Origin: Luzula sylvatica
Lineage: Eukaryota; Streptophyta; Magnoliopsida; Poales; Juncaceae
Direction of reading: 5' to 3'
DNA: 64,000 nucleotides
NCBI GenBank assembly: GCA_946800325.1
Contig: OX326957.1
Location: forward strand, 49,285,307 to 49,349,306
Positions 11,638 through 24,205 of the stretch are shown here, piece by piece. Below the pieces are notes generated by a model that made no database searches, was not told where the DNA came from, and was given only the letters and a program-made list of their open reading frames with translations. The translations under genes and the position numbers were made by a program. Position 1 is the first letter of the stretch. Every line of letters starts with the position of its first letter.

Positions 11638-14324
11638 GAAATAGCAAGTAAGATCCGTATGGATTTAAGCATTGCTGCGGGAGAAAACGTTTCTTCATAG
11701 TCTACACCATGAATTTGTTTGAAACCTTTCGCCACAAGCCGTGCCTTATAAGTGTTTACATTCCCATCCATGTCGGTCTTCTTCTTGAAGACCCACTTGC
11801 ATCCCACCGGTTTAACCCTGGGAGGTGGATCAATCAAGTTCCAAACTTGGTTATCGTACATGGATTGAATCTCGGATTTCATGGCAGTTTGCCACTTAAT
11901 GGAATCCTCGCTTTTCATAGCCTCGCGATAAGATGTCGGTTAATCATCTATGAATTCGACTTCATCATCATTTGCCACGATAAAATCATATCGTATAGGC
12001 TCTTGACGAATCCTACCCGATATACGAATTGCGTCTTGTGCACTTGACTCCGGATCCTCAACATTTGATGGAATCGGATCAATATTCATCGGTTCCGTGT
12101 TAATTTCTGAATCTCCAACTTCATCGAGATCTATTTTATTTCCTATAACTCTTTGAGATATAAAGTCCTCCTCCAAGAAGGTACCTCTACGAGCGACAAA
12201 AATCTTATTTTCGTCAGGATTATAAAAATAATAACCTCGAGTCTCTTTGGGATATCCAACAAATATACACTTTTCAGATTTAGGATCTAGTTTGTCCGAC
12301 ATTAATTTTCGGACGTAAACTTGACATCCCCATATCCGAATAAAAGACAACACCGGAGGTTTTCCGGACCAAATCTCATAAGGCGTCTTTTCAACCGATT
12401 TAGAAGGTATGCGGTTTAATAAGTAAGCCGCAGTCTCTAAGGCAAATCCCCAAATCGATTTTGGAAGGGAAGTATGACTCATCATAGATCGAACCATGTC
12501 CAACAAGGTCCGATTCCTCCACTCAGACACGCCATTCCATTGTGGCGTTCCTGCCGGAGTCCATTGTGGAACTATTCCACAATCTTTTAGATGGTCTTCA
12601 AACTCATAGCTCAAATATTCGCCTCCTCGATCTGATCGAATGGCTTTAATTTTCTTGCCAAGCTGATTTTCAACTTCGTTTTGAAACTCTTTGAACTTTT
12701 CAAAGATCTCCGCTTTAGCACGCATTAAATAGATATATCCATATCTACTATAATCGTCTATAAACGTAACAAAGTATCGATAGCCTCCTCTTGCCACGAT
12801 GCTCATTGGTCCACACACATTTGAATGTATGAGTTCCAACAAGTCGTTGGACCGCTCTCCGACCTTGGAGAACGGCACCTTTGTCATCTTGCCAAGCAAA
12901 CAAGATTCGCAATTCTCAAATGAATCAAATTCAAATGAGTCTAGCATTCCATCTTTATGGAGTCTAGCAATGCGTTTCTTATTCACATGACCGAGACGAC
13001 AATGCCAAAAGAAAGTCCGACTATCAACTTTCGGTTTGATTCTTTTTGTATTAACATTATAAAGTGACTCATGATTTTCGTGATCAAAATCCAATACATA
13101 AATACCATTTTCTAATAGAACATTTCCATAGATAATATTATCCTTACATATAGAAAATTCATTATTCTTAATAACAAATTCATAACCATCCTTGGCTAAT
13201 TTCGACACATTTATTATGTTCTTATATAACGTCGGTACATAATAACAATTATTTAGTACTAATATAAGTCCACTCGGCAAAGTCAAATTAACTACTCCTA
13301 CGGCAAACACAGCAACTCTTGCTCCATTCCCGACTCGTAGATCAACTTCGCCTTTCTCCAACCTTCGACTATTTTGAAGAACCTGCATATTTCGACAAAT
13401 ATGAGTCCCACAACCGGTATCCAATACCCAATTAGTCATAGTTGAAAGATTAACTTCGATAACATTAATACCTGATGGACCGTCTTCCGAAGCCGTATTG
13501 CCCTTCTTCAACTCGTCGAGGTAAGCCTTGCAATTGCGCTTCCAATGTCCAGCCTTGTGACAATGGTAGCACGTCGCATCCTTGGATTTCTCCTTTCCCT
13601 TTTTATTCGGCTTCGAACGTTTCTTAGCCGAACTGCCCTTGGACATCGATCTCTTACGATCCTTTTTCTGGATCGTGAGAACATTTCCGGCAACCTTTGC
13701 CTTGTTCTCCCCGGATGTCTTTAACATCTCCGACTCATAATTCTTGAGCATTCCGTGAAGCTCATGGATCGCTTTATTCATCGAATGCATGTGATAGTTA
13801 GTCACAAACGGAGAAAACGTTGGAGGAAGTGCACACAAGATTAAATCTTGTTGCATAATATTCGACAATTTCTCACCTATCTTCTCTAGATGTTCTATGA
13901 GAGCTTGCACTTTCAAAACGTGAGCGCTTACCGAAGACCCATAAGGCATCTTACAGTTTACCAACTCTTTGAGCGTACTGAACCGTTCAATACGCTCCTG
14001 CTCTTGGAACATTTCCTTGAGCACAACGTCTATTATGTGCGCATCCGAGTCCTCAAACTGCTTTTGAAGACTAGCGTCCATACATGCCAACATGAGGCAC
14101 GTAACATCATTCGAGTCCTTCTTAAGTTTGTCAAACGCGGCCTTTTCATCAGCCGTAGCATCGGGGCCCGGTTCCACTAATTCCGTATCCAATACGTGAC
14201 TTTTGCCCTCTTGTCTGAGAACTATTCTCAGGTTTCGGTGTCAGTCCAAATAGTTCCGACCCACTAGCTTATCCTTTTCTAACGTCGATCTAATCGACAT
14301 GGTGTTGGTGTTACTAGAAGACAT
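11638..14324 (-). pseudogene. Copia-2 gag-pol, two premature stops, truncated in reverse transcriptase
   Basis: This is the best-preserved copia polyprotein here. The likely start is the ATG at 14324-14322 (MSSSNTNTMS). A TGA at 14243-14241 replaces an expected Trp codon. From 14192 a 750-residue frame is open. In order it has Gag, the zinc knuckle CYHCHKAGHWKRNC, a protease LDTGCGTHI, pre-integrase RLGHVNKKRI with CESCLLGKM, and integrase with FVTFIDDYSRYGY, RSDRGGEY and GTPQWNGVSEWRNR (the family usually has ER, not EW, there). It stops at a TAA (11942-11940), and the same frame then continues into reverse transcriptase (WVFKKKTDMDG, YKARLVAKGF). At 11638 it is cut by the LTR of A. The element is dead but recently so: only two nonsense changes in about 900 codons. 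Confidence 0.9.
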
Positions 14325-14484
14325 ATTCTACAAATGAAATAAAAGATTGATTACTAATGTTGCGTACTTATCCTATAGGCTTACATGATGATTATATGAA
14401 TAGTGTTATTTTATCGAATCGATAACCCTCATACCGATACGGGACTCCGAGTCCGTAACACCCGAGATCCATATTTCGCAATCC

Positions 14485-14815
14485 TCCCACAAGTGACGAA
14501 GCCCTATCGAGTGGGATCTCGCTTATTTAGGTAGGATATAATCCAATCGCATCATATGCGACTCTCGAACCTTTTAGAATTTCGGTGATGGATCGTATCA
14601 CATACAATCCCAATTCCGTGTGTGCATTCTAACTATGCTCCGAACTCCAATCGGATTGGCTTGGACGGTTAAGTCATAACTATATCAAACGTATCGTTCA
14701 AATGAACTACTCACGTGCATGACGAAGGCCTAGAAACACGTAAGTCCCCATTTAACGCTTGCCACCCATTAGTACGATCAACATGTGTGCATGACGAAGG
14801 CCTAGAAACACACAT
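14485..14815 (-). other. Three leader hairpins of copia-2
   Basis: The hairpins lie at 14485-14516 (TCCCAC/GTGGGA), 14709-14745 (ACT-c-ACGTG/CACGT-a-AGT) and 14783-14815 (ATGTGTG/CACACAT). The second and third have the loop motif GACGAAGGCC; the first has one change, GACGAAGCCC. They lie 160-490 nt upstream of the gag ATG in the RNA. Confidence 0.65.
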
Positions 14816-15105
14816 ATTGTGATACCAATTTCGATGGTTGATGATATGGAAGGCATTTCCACGACTTAAATATTATGAGGGATCATGACATTCATGTTTA
14901 ATAATTCGTGACATAATCATATTATATCACTATCACAAGATTTCTAAATGCATATGATTTATTTAGGGAGACTAATTATTCTAAATAATTAATTATCTAA
15001 TATGCTAGAATGATTGATGCCGATCATATCGATATAAAGAACTCAAAATTCCGAGTTGTGTAGCCAAAGTTATCACGAAAACAAAATCAGCAAACAGAAA
15101 CTATT

Positions 15106-15641
15106 CCGTTTTAACGCACCATAGTCCGTTACAACGGAACCCCAGTTTCTTCTACTCCGTTACAACGGAACCCATGTCCGTTACAATGCTATTTATTCCG
15201 GAGTTTGGCCAAAATTGCCAGAAACATGTCCGTTACAACGCAACCTAGGTTCGTTGCAACGCTATTTTCTGCAAACCTTTGTCCAAATTGACAGAAACAT
15301 GTCCGTTACAACGCAACCTAGGTCCGTTACAACGGACTGACTCATGAACAACTTCCGTTACAACGGATCATATCCGTTACAACGGACTCCAATGGACACC
15401 ATAGGCATCCCCGCATCCTCGTATCACATACAAGGTCCGTTACAATGGAACCCATGTCCGTTGCAACGGACTATACGTTTATTCACAGTCCTCCTCACAT
15501 CCCTGCATCATATACAGGGTCCGTTGCAACGGAACTCCAAGTCCGTTACAACGGACTATGTGATTTTCGCAGAAATTCCCAATTTCCTGTATCATATACA
15601 ATGTCCGTTGCAACGGATCAACCAGTCCGTTACAACGGACT
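15106..15641. repeat. Array of CCGTTRCAACGG palindromes in the copia-2 leader
   Basis: About 15 copies of a 12-14 base near-palindrome are seen, mostly TCCGTTACAACGGA or the perfect CCGTTGCAACGG. Many occur as pairs with a 6-9 base spacer; the pairs recur roughly every 80 bases, joined by related spacer text such as TATCATATACA. The same motif recurs in the Athila-like 3' region and LTR (26741-27090, 29599-29941), and one pair is at the matching place in C (37905-37940). Confidence 0.9.
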
Positions 15642-15886
15642 ATGCGATTTTTCTGCTGTTTCGTCTGTTTTCGCTCGTTTCCAAAGCGATTATTCATGAA
15701 ACATTTTCACGATCATTCCTAGATACTCTTAATCAACTTTTGATCGATCTCTAGCGAATTCCACTTGTGATTTTAACGAAATTTGACTTTCTCTATATGT
15801 AACATCATGCAAACGGGTACGAACTTTGATAACCCGTGCGTATATCAAATATACGACTATGATTCGACCCTCGAATCATGGCGATC

Positions 15887-15898
15887 GCTCTGATACCA
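15887..15898 (-). other. Primer-binding site of copia-2
   Basis: GCTCTGATACCA on the plus strand is complementary to TGGTATCAGAGC, the initiator tRNA-Met site, one base from the LTR. Confidence 0.95.
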
Positions 15899-15899
15899 C

Positions 15900-16907
15900 T
15901 GTTGGGGATTCTACCCGGCCCCGGGCCCGCGCAGCGGATATGTAGGCCCGGTCCGGTTCCCCGATTCCCGAGATCACGCCATGACTTCGAAGGGTACGAT
16001 GTAAATAACAAGATTAGATTCATACCAGTGCAAAATTTATTGCACACGAAGGGTTGATTGCTATTGTTCTTTTCCGTGTCACGTTGGTGACAATCCGCGC
16101 GTCCCACACCACGCGTCTTTCACCGTTCGTTAACGTCGCCGATTCACTCGATTTCGTCTCCGACAGAAATTACTCGTCCGAATCGATCACAACCGAAAGA
16201 GCCCCAATCGTTGCTCCTCTATGTGTATCCACCTTGACTCATAAGACGTTGGTTACGGGTGCAACTGCCTAGACGATGCACCGGCAAACTTGCTCGATTG
16301 TTTGATTCTCTATACCGGAAAACACCTTTTCACGGTTTCTCTCTTTTACACCCTTTCACTCTCTTGAAATTTGTCTCACAATTTTCTGGAATATTCTGAA
16401 TGAATTGGACTGAATTAATTATCTGGATGAGAGAGAATTATCCTATTTATATCACATAGGATTATGATTGGCCAAAAGACATGCATATACAATATACACT
16501 CTTTCACACAGAAAGTTGTATGAATCTGTCAAGTATTATGTCCATACGAAATTGGTAAATTCCTCTGACAGAAAATCACCCAACACGAAAGTTGTAGATA
16601 ATCTTATTATCTACACGACCCAAGTTGGCCCGGCCCAATTGGAGTTCGTATGCAAAAGTTATGACTGTTTTACTAACTATATGTCATACTGTTGCACCAT
16701 TTCGGTATTTCATAGAAACGACACTGATACTTCGTTCATATGAAAATATTCGTATATAAAGGTTGTAGATAATCTTATTATCTATCTAACCCAATTTGAA
16801 CCATTCAAATTGGATTTTCCTACTGAAAGATATGACCACGATGTACACTTACATTCGTTTATTCTTGTGTACATTTTACGGTTCATCCTGAAACTGTATT
16901 TCCTTCA
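15900..16907 (-). mobile_element. 5' LTR of copia-2
   Basis: In plus orientation it runs from TGTTGGGGATTC to TTTCCTTCA, about 1008 bp. It is related to the LTRs of A, C and E, and has a minus-strand TATA-like ATATAAATAGG near 16443. Beyond 16907 the sequence switches to copia B in the opposite direction, so copia-2 inserted into B. Confidence 0.85.
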
Positions 16908-17914
16908 TGACAACCGTTAAATAAGGACTTCTGAGGCCTAGGCTAAAATCGACTCACTAGTATTTTATTTGAACAATACGTTGGATATGGTTGTGACTTA
17001 ACCGTCCAGGCCAATCGGATTGGAGTTCAAGGCATAGATAGAATGCACACACTGAACTAGGATTGTATATGATACGATCCATCACCGAAATTCTATAAAG
17101 GTTCAAGAGTCGTATTGGATACGATTGGATATTCATCCTACCTAAATAACGAGATCTCACCCGATAGGCTAAAGTCACTTGTGGGAGGAACGGAAATATG
17201 GGTCTTGGGTGTTATGGACTTGGAGTCCCGTATAGGTATGAGGGTTACCGATTCGATAAAATGACACTTTCATATAATCATCGTATAAGCATATAGATTA
17301 AGTACGCACGGTTAGGAGCTTAATCTTCATCATCCGTTTAGAATTATGTTTTCTAGCAACACCAAATATATCGATGAGATCGATATGATACATGGCTTTT
17401 GGGCCGGAATTACCGTAATTAACCTTGATAGTCAAAGAATAGTTCTTGGACTTAAAGGAACGTGTTGGACACGGAAATGGTAGATTCAGGACTCGAGGCT
17501 TTGGCTTTAGAGAAAGCCGGGTTCGATAAACTTTAAGAAGAAATCGAACGATATTACGTGCCTTGTGGTCGCATGTATAGACTCAAATTTCTCAAAATTG
17601 TTTTGAGAATTCGGGTGTATATGAAAGTAAAACACAACTCTCAAGAAATAGTTTCAAGAGATAGAGCGCGTTGAATGGTTCAATGTGGCTCAAAGAGTAG
17701 GTTAATTTTGAGACGCCTTAAGGGTCTTGGATTAACACTCGTGTGTTTATGGTATGAGATTTGATCTTGGTGACCGAATATCATATGCATTCGATAGATA
17801 AGTCGATCCCGAAATTGCATGAGATGTGATTTAAATTTGAATTGGAGATGCTCGGAGCATCCGAGGAATCCAATGCATATAGATGCGTGGATGTCCTTGT
17901 AATTCAAGGGCGGG
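16908..17914 (+). mobile_element. Copia remnant B, leader and gag part
   Basis: Read on the plus strand this matches C and A in reverse. It includes two of the leader hairpins (16927-16961 and 17155-17186), the gag start region near 17350 (ATGTTTTCTAGCAACACC) and decayed Gag patches up to about 17905. It carries the GGCTAAAGTC form of the loop, as in C. Its own 5' end lies beyond the copia-2 insertion, outside the window. No intact frame is present. Confidence 0.65.
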
Positions 17915-19456
17915 TGATAAACGGGTTTTCAATCACTTTTAATTTGAAATATCGTTGTATGTGAAAACCAATTCAATCAACAAGTTTGGAAATATATGTG
18001 TATAGTGGAAATATGAAAGTTCGTTCCGCGAGGAGTATATGCGTCGAATAATGAATCAAAACAAGCAAAAATGAAAAAGGCAGAAACTTTTCCACAGAGA
18101 GCTATTGCGTCAAAATATGATTAAGATTCAGATCATTAAAATAAATATTTCGAAGTTTCCAAAATTAATGAAAATTAATCTACAGAGAGGTATGAATGTT
18201 ATCAAATTTATCCTAAAATTTCAAACAATTTGGACAACGGAATAAAAAGTTATTAACGAATTACAATCAGGTCTCTGAAAAAAGTCCCCTGGAAACAGCA
18301 GGTTTTCAGTTTAAGTGACAGTATTCAAAAATTCATATCAATTCGAATATTTCATGAAATTCTACGATTCAAAAAGTTCCCGAAACTAGAAATCAAGATC
18401 TACGCAGAACAAAAAGAGAACAAAAATATCACACAAAGAGAGCAAATTATCACACAAAGAGAGCAAAAGATCGATTGCAAGAAACAAGATTTAAGCAAGA
18501 ACTAGATTCAAACAAGGGTTTCTTTACACAACTTCAAAACAATCATTCAACATACAAGAAATTCAAGATAGAAAAGAATACACCTAGATTGAGTAAAGAA
18601 AAGCTTCAACGCGTCAAGAAGAGCGTCCTTTTCCTCGCTAGTGTTGTCGCTCAATTGACCACCGAAAGGAGAATGCTCCGAGTCACGGCAAGCTTGCTTC
18701 GTTGGTCACCGAAAGGAAAGAATCCTCAAGTCACGGACTCACTAGATGAAAGGTCACCAAAAGGAGAGGCTCCGAGTCATGGTTGACACCTTCACTAAGC
18801 TCCGAAAGAGGAAACCACCCAGTCACGGTCTCAACACAACTCCACAAGTCCCGAAAGGAGAAAATCCCCGAGTCACGGTTAGTCTCGAGAAAGGTCGATT
18901 CGCCGAAAGGAAGGATGTCCAAGTCACGGTCGAATCTCCCGAACAATTGAGTAGGATCTTGAATGGTTCTTGATGTTCTTGAAAGTTCTTGGAAGTGCTT
19001 AGAGAGAGAGAGAGAGAAAGGGGGGAGGGAAGAAGAAGCAATCTCTGCCCAAGGGCCTTGGGGTCTTATTTATAGTGTCCTTGGGGATTTCCCATTGGCC
19101 GAGAGATGGGTGAGAGGATTGAGGGTAGTTGGGGATGGTAGGTGAGGTTGGTGGGGCTGTAGAGTGGCAATTGTGTGAGTGGTTTTCGAGTAGAGTTTGG
19201 TGTAATGTCTTTTGTTGATGATTATTTGCCTTCTCCTTCACACGTGTACCGAATTGGTCGGTATGATATATCGATTTTAATGGCGCGAGGAGACGAAGGA
19301 AACTACACTCTTGGATTGCCGAGAATTCCCACCTAAAACCTGTAATTAAGCAATAAAACACACTTAGTGAAGAAATATTCTTGTTATCTCAAATATGAAC
19401 AATTGTATATATAAAGTTGAGATTCAAAAGGGCTAAAATCCCCAAATTAGCTATCA
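17915..19456 (-). mobile_element. Athila-like LTR inside copia B, reverse orientation
   Basis: The segment starts TGATAAACGGG and ends AGCTATCA. It is similar in reverse to the solo LTR at 3184-4698 and to 28453-30118: shared pieces include the block around GAACTTTTTGAATTGTAGAA, the GA-rich run at 19002-19022 (a reversed CT run) and a minus-strand TATA-like CTATAAATAAG near 19064. A series with GTCACG and CCGAAAGGA recurs about every 60 bases at 18650-18930. No matching 5-bp duplication is visible, so the ends are approximate. Confidence 0.6.
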
Positions 19457-19990
19457 AAAAGATGTGTCTCCTGCAGAATCAGCAGACACACTTTCACTAA
19501 ACTGGAATTTCGACCGACTTAGGTCCGTAATTAACAGGAACTTTCTGAACGAAACTTCTAGATGATCTTATCATCTTTCCAACAAATCTGAGTTTATCCA
19601 ATTTGGATATCCATTCCGAACGTTATGCTAGTTTTAGTAAACGTTCGCGTCCTTTCGTCGAACTGCCGCAACCTTTCGTGTATTTCATTAGAATGAACGT
19701 CCTACGTTATTCAAATGTTTTTCCACTGAATATGAAAGTTGTATATAATCCAATTATCTAAGGTATGAGAGGTGAATCATCCAAATCGGTGTTCGTATGC
19801 GAAAGTTATGTCCGTTTTAGTAAAAATGTTCCAAACAGATTTTTCCTAAAATCTTATCTTATCAATCTAATTATGTATATCATATATACATATGTGCATC
19901 TAATACACATGTTATATTTCTATGAACTACCATGTTCATATATCCTTATACGTACGATTTTACCGTAGATGTGAAACTGCATTTCCTTCA
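19457..19990 (-). mobile_element. Fragment of a copia LTR inside B
   Basis: The right end GCATTTCCTTCA and internal motifs (GATGATCTTATCATC, GAACGTTATGC) match the outer part of the copia LTRs. The other end of the LTR is missing. It adjoins the reversed Athila-like LTR. Compared with A, about 0.9 kb of B (the equivalent of 7240-8180) is missing at this place. Confidence 0.55.
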
Positions 19991-22895
19991 CGTTTATCAT
20001 ATATCATTAAGGAAACTAAAGGATATTGGTTCTAACGTCCCGACGAAAATGAGATTTTGTAGCTCGAAGAGATGCCTTCTTGGAGGAGGACTAAATGCGC
20101 ACAAGTTTGGAACTTGATGTCGTTTATCTCTATGCGTGCTAGTGGGAGTAGAATAAATCTCGAAAGAGTTCGAGATATGAAAATGAACATTGTGCCGATG
20201 AAAGTTGACGCGAATTCATCAAGAGTTGATAAATACGAGTCGAACACACAAAAGAATTTTTAATAGATCAAGTAGGCTATATCATAAGCTGTTAAATACG
20301 GATTTATCATGGCTAATGATGATAGATCGAAATCATATGATGATTTGATATCCTACAAGGATGCTATGAAAAGTAACAGTTCCACATGACATGGTGTCAT
20401 GAAATTTGAGATTCAATCCGCGTACGTTATCAAGTTTGGAATTTGATTCAATCACTTTCTGGGTTAGACACGTGAAATGTGAATGGGTTTTCAAAGTGAA
20501 GAACCTACATGGATAGGAATTTGCATATATGCAAAGCGAGGCTCGAAGCAAAGAGTTTCAAGTATTTCATAGTCGGACTATGAAGAAACGTTTTCGCATG
20601 TTGCCATGCTTTCACATTTTCGAAATTCTGCTTGCCTATCACGTATTATGACTATCTGATGTGGCAAAATGGATGTCAAAACCGAATTTCTTAACAGAAA
20701 TTATTCAAGGATGTGTACTTGACACAACCTGACGATTTTGAGAATTGGGGATAGGATATGCACGCTTTAACGATCCATATGATGGATTAGAGAAATCTTC
20801 TCAGAATTGCAATATTCGTTTTGACGAAGTTATAAACCGTCATAACATTGTCGGAACGAATGAAAACTTTATGTACACACGAAGGTTAGTAGGAGCCGCG
20901 TTATATTTCTTGTAACGACAAAAGATTTAGGCGAGACTGCTTATGAATTAAGCGTGAAGATCTATAGGATAGATCTAAGAAGTTCCTCGTTCTAGATTAT
21001 AGTACTTATATCGACATATTGTTGAAAATATGTTTCCACATATAACTCCTTGGAGGAGTTATATCGAAATGTCGAATGGCGGAATTTTCTACGGCTCGAT
21101 GTGAGACATCAAGCAGGGCGAAAAGTAATAATAATATGTTTTACATTTGATGTGAGGATCTATTATATCTATCATGATATGTATGTGCCTATCCGTCGTA
21201 CACATAAGGCGTCTAATTTACCGTCAATAAAATCCAAGGGAATCAAACGAGTTTGAATGTAATGCGATTACATAAGACTAATTCTTGTGAATGTATAATG
21301 GTTATACATATATATACATAATGGTTATGTATATTTAAACCCATCGGGATTTGTATTGATAGCAGTGAAGTTTATCCTTGAATACATTGCGAAAGAATTC
21401 AGTATTTTAATTTATCTATAATGGTGTGGAGGACGTGTTGGCTATAAAGAATTATAACAAAGGCAGTTTCCAAATATTTAGCACGTCCAAATATGTAGCA
21501 CGACTTTCGATCACAAAGTGTGTACGTATTTTGCTTAAACGAAAACACGGTTATGTGGAAAGGTTCCACAGGACCAATAGTTTTTTATTCAATTTACGAA
21601 GGCGAGTATATTGCGGTTGTTAATCGCAAAAGAAAGCAGTATGGATCAAGGATACATGACCAAACTCGAGTAGTCACGAGTTATCGGATTTATGGTTGTG
21701 TATTGCGTGAGACGCAATAGTACAAGCGAAAAATGCCGAGGTCACAACCACTTCTAGCCAATACTCAGAAAATTTTGATTGATCCATGAAATTTTGTGAA
21801 AAGATGTGATCGTAGGTATTGGAAATGTTCCAAACCTTATGAAGATTAACACTAGCAACAACGTGCGGACCCGTTTACAAAACCGCTCTCTCTAGTCGCG
21901 CGTGACTGCGATGCAATGACTATGGGTATGGAGATACCTAGAGGAGGAACAAGAGAGTAGAGTGTAGTTATCTAATACGATAGTCCTCGCAGGTTATGAG
22001 TATGGAGATACCCATAGTTAAACGTTGTATCACCCAAATACTTAATCCATATGAATGCATCCCTTTAAAAAATTTGTTTACTTAAATTAATATGTATTCA
22101 CCTTATATGAAAACTGTGTGCTGGTTGTGTAATATGATTGTTACATGAACCCTGATTTGAGCTTGTGTGGACGTCGGCATAATTGATGATTATGTGCAGC
22201 AAAACCGTCACACCTAAAGTTTCATTTCTAAACATCCCTAGTCGCGGGTCAGTTTGCTTAAGAGAGAAGCATTTCTATTACAAGGGAATAGACTGAACGC
22301 GTACATTAGTACGTTAGCCGAGGAGATGATTATGTTTTGCTAATCATGGGACAATGTGCTTGTCAAATCGGGAACGTAGATATATGTTAGATTACATGTA
22401 TTGGATATGACCAAAGCCGTGAGACCATGACATGGTTAAGTCATTATAGATGGACTCGCGACGAGTAGGGTATTAGGTTCTTCACACTTGAGGGGACCAT
22501 TGATTGTTTTATGTGCGTAACACAATGCTTTGATATGACATTACGCCTGCCTTAACAGGGGGCCAAAACGGTCATCATTGGGTATTGTCCGAAACACGAA
22601 ATTCAATATGAGTCTTCAAGATAGAAATTGTTTATTCCGAAAGGAAGAGATATCTCTTAGGCCGCTCTTATTCCGAAAGGAAGAGATATCTCGTAGTCAA
22701 TGATATTAATGGTTAATATCGATTGAAATTGTTAACTCAATTCGGAATCGAGAAATAAGTATAGTTAATCAAAATATAAAGATGACTATCACCATGCCTT
22801 TTGATTAACGGATATCGCAAACAATAGAACTAGTAACCGATATTCGAGATAGGCACAATGATGACAATCATTTTTCGTTTTAACACCCACAATCG
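19991..22895 (+). mobile_element. Copia remnant B, pol and 3' part
   Basis: This is colinear, in reverse, with A 7230-2800 and C 35640-32760. Coding is decayed; only short patches remain, for instance the RT-like patch near 21420-21620 where GVEDVL stands for the YVDD region. It ends about 100 bases before the A copy does, without a 3' LTR. An 80-base segment flanked by the direct repeat TTAACACCCACAA follows (22890-22985). Confidence 0.6.
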
Positions 22896-22980
22896 TTTCG
22901 ACGAACGCGTACGTTCATCTATCCTAATGCGTACAATCTACTAGTTGATATGTAGCTATATATCCTTCATTTAACACCCA

Positions 22981-23262
22981 CAAGGCGTTGTTCAACTGTA
23001 AAATGCTCTATGGTACATCTGAGAGTGCACATGTTTTGAAGATGAAAGGATATGTTGATCATCTTGAGAAACTAGGTGCGAAAGTTAGCCATGAGATGGA
23101 AACTGACTTTATGGATAAAACGATTCCGGAATTACATGGAATGCTCAAGAATTTTGGGACTGCAAATAAGTCCGGAGGCATCAAGGCATCCGATGCCAAT
23201 GAAGTTTTGATGGTTCAAAAGGAAAAGTTCAAGAAGAAATTCAAAGGCAAGAACAATGGTAA
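22981..23262 (+). pseudogene. Copia D gag fragment, left part
   Basis: The plus strand encodes a Gag segment (FNCKMLYGTSESAHVLKM, then IPELHGMLKNFG and VQKEKFKKKFKGK) related to copia-2 Gag but lacking the N-terminal half. At 23262 it is interrupted by element E. The 5-bp GGTAA at 23258-23262 recurs at 30968-30972, where the same reading frame resumes. Confidence 0.8.
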
Positions 23263-24205
23263 CGTAGGGAATTATCCCGAGATCACGCCTCGACTTCGAG
23301 AGTACGATGCAAAGTAGGATAGACGATTACCAGCGTGAAATAGATCACGCACGACGGGTTGATCGCTCGCATCCTTTCCTTATCCGGTGTCACGTTGGTG
23401 ACTAGCCCGTGCGTCCCATACCACACGTCTCCCACCGTCTTGACACGCCTCCGGTTGTCTTCGTGCGTCCCTTGCCCACACTCTTCCACAGCCGACAGTT
23501 TTACTCCTTCGGTTTGATCACAATCGAAGAGCCACAAGTGTCGCTCCTCTGCCCGTAGCCACAACTGCCGAGACGAAGCACCGGCGAACTTGCTCGATTG
23601 TATTGATTCTCTAAACCGAGAAAAACTGTTTTTCTCGTTTCTCTCTTTTCGCATCATTTCACTCTCTGAAAGATGGCTCTCAATATTCTGGATAATTCTA
23701 TTAATTCAACAGGTTGAACTGAATAGAGGAGAGAGAAAAATCCTATTTATATCACATAGGATAAGGATGGGCCAAAAGACATGTATATCCAATATACATC
23801 CTTTCACACAGAAAACTGCACACACCCTTTTAGTATTCTGTCGAAACGAAAATATTAAATCGTTCCAACCGACTTTAAACCTTCACGAAAGTTGTCGATA
23901 ATCTTATTCTCTTTCCAACCCAATTTGACCTGTCCCAATTGGAGTTCGGATGCGAAAGTTACAGACGTTTTACTAACTATATGTCAAATTGTCGCACCCT
24001 TTCGGTATTCCATTAAAACGACACTGATACTTCGTTCAAATGAAAAATATTTCTACATGAAAGTTATAGATAATCTTATTATCTATCTAACCCAATTTGA
24101 ACTATTCAAATTGAATTTTCCTACTGAAAGTTATGCCAGTTTTACTAAAACTGTTTCTTATGCCTACGAACGCGTACGTTCGTTTAACCTTGTGTACACT
24201 TTTCC
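23263..24205 (-). mobile_element. Element E, left LTR (3' LTR), inner end missing
   Basis: This begins CGTAGGGAATT, a changed form of the TGTTGGGAATT terminus, and matches the copia LTR family up to about TGTGTACACTTT, where the last 30 or so bases are lost. About 55 bases of the GC-rich segment near the terminus are also missing. It directly joins Athila-like pol near 24205. A minus-strand TATA-like ATATAAATAGG lies near 23745. Confidence 0.75.

Larger units (their letters stand above)
14325..15886 (-). other. 5' leader of copia-2
   Basis: The untranslated leader between primer site and gag. It carries the three hairpins (14485-14516, 14709-14745, 14783-14815) close to gag, and an array of short palindromes (15106-15641) nearer the primer site. 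It is very similar to A over the gag-proximal part up to about 15010. Small plus-strand frames here only reflect the array. Confidence 0.7.

Noticed and set aside
15106..15641. CRISPR-like repeat array
   Set aside because: Units are short palindromes with variable spacing in a plant retroelement leader; no cas genes and no true spacers.
15344..15754. Plus-strand frames of 136 and 84 codons and a minus-strand 72-codon frame
   Set aside because: They are translations of the palindrome array in three frames.
18475..19361. Several overlapping frames of 60-120 codons on both strands
   Set aside because: They lie inside a reversed Athila-like LTR; there is no conserved domain and they overlap one another.
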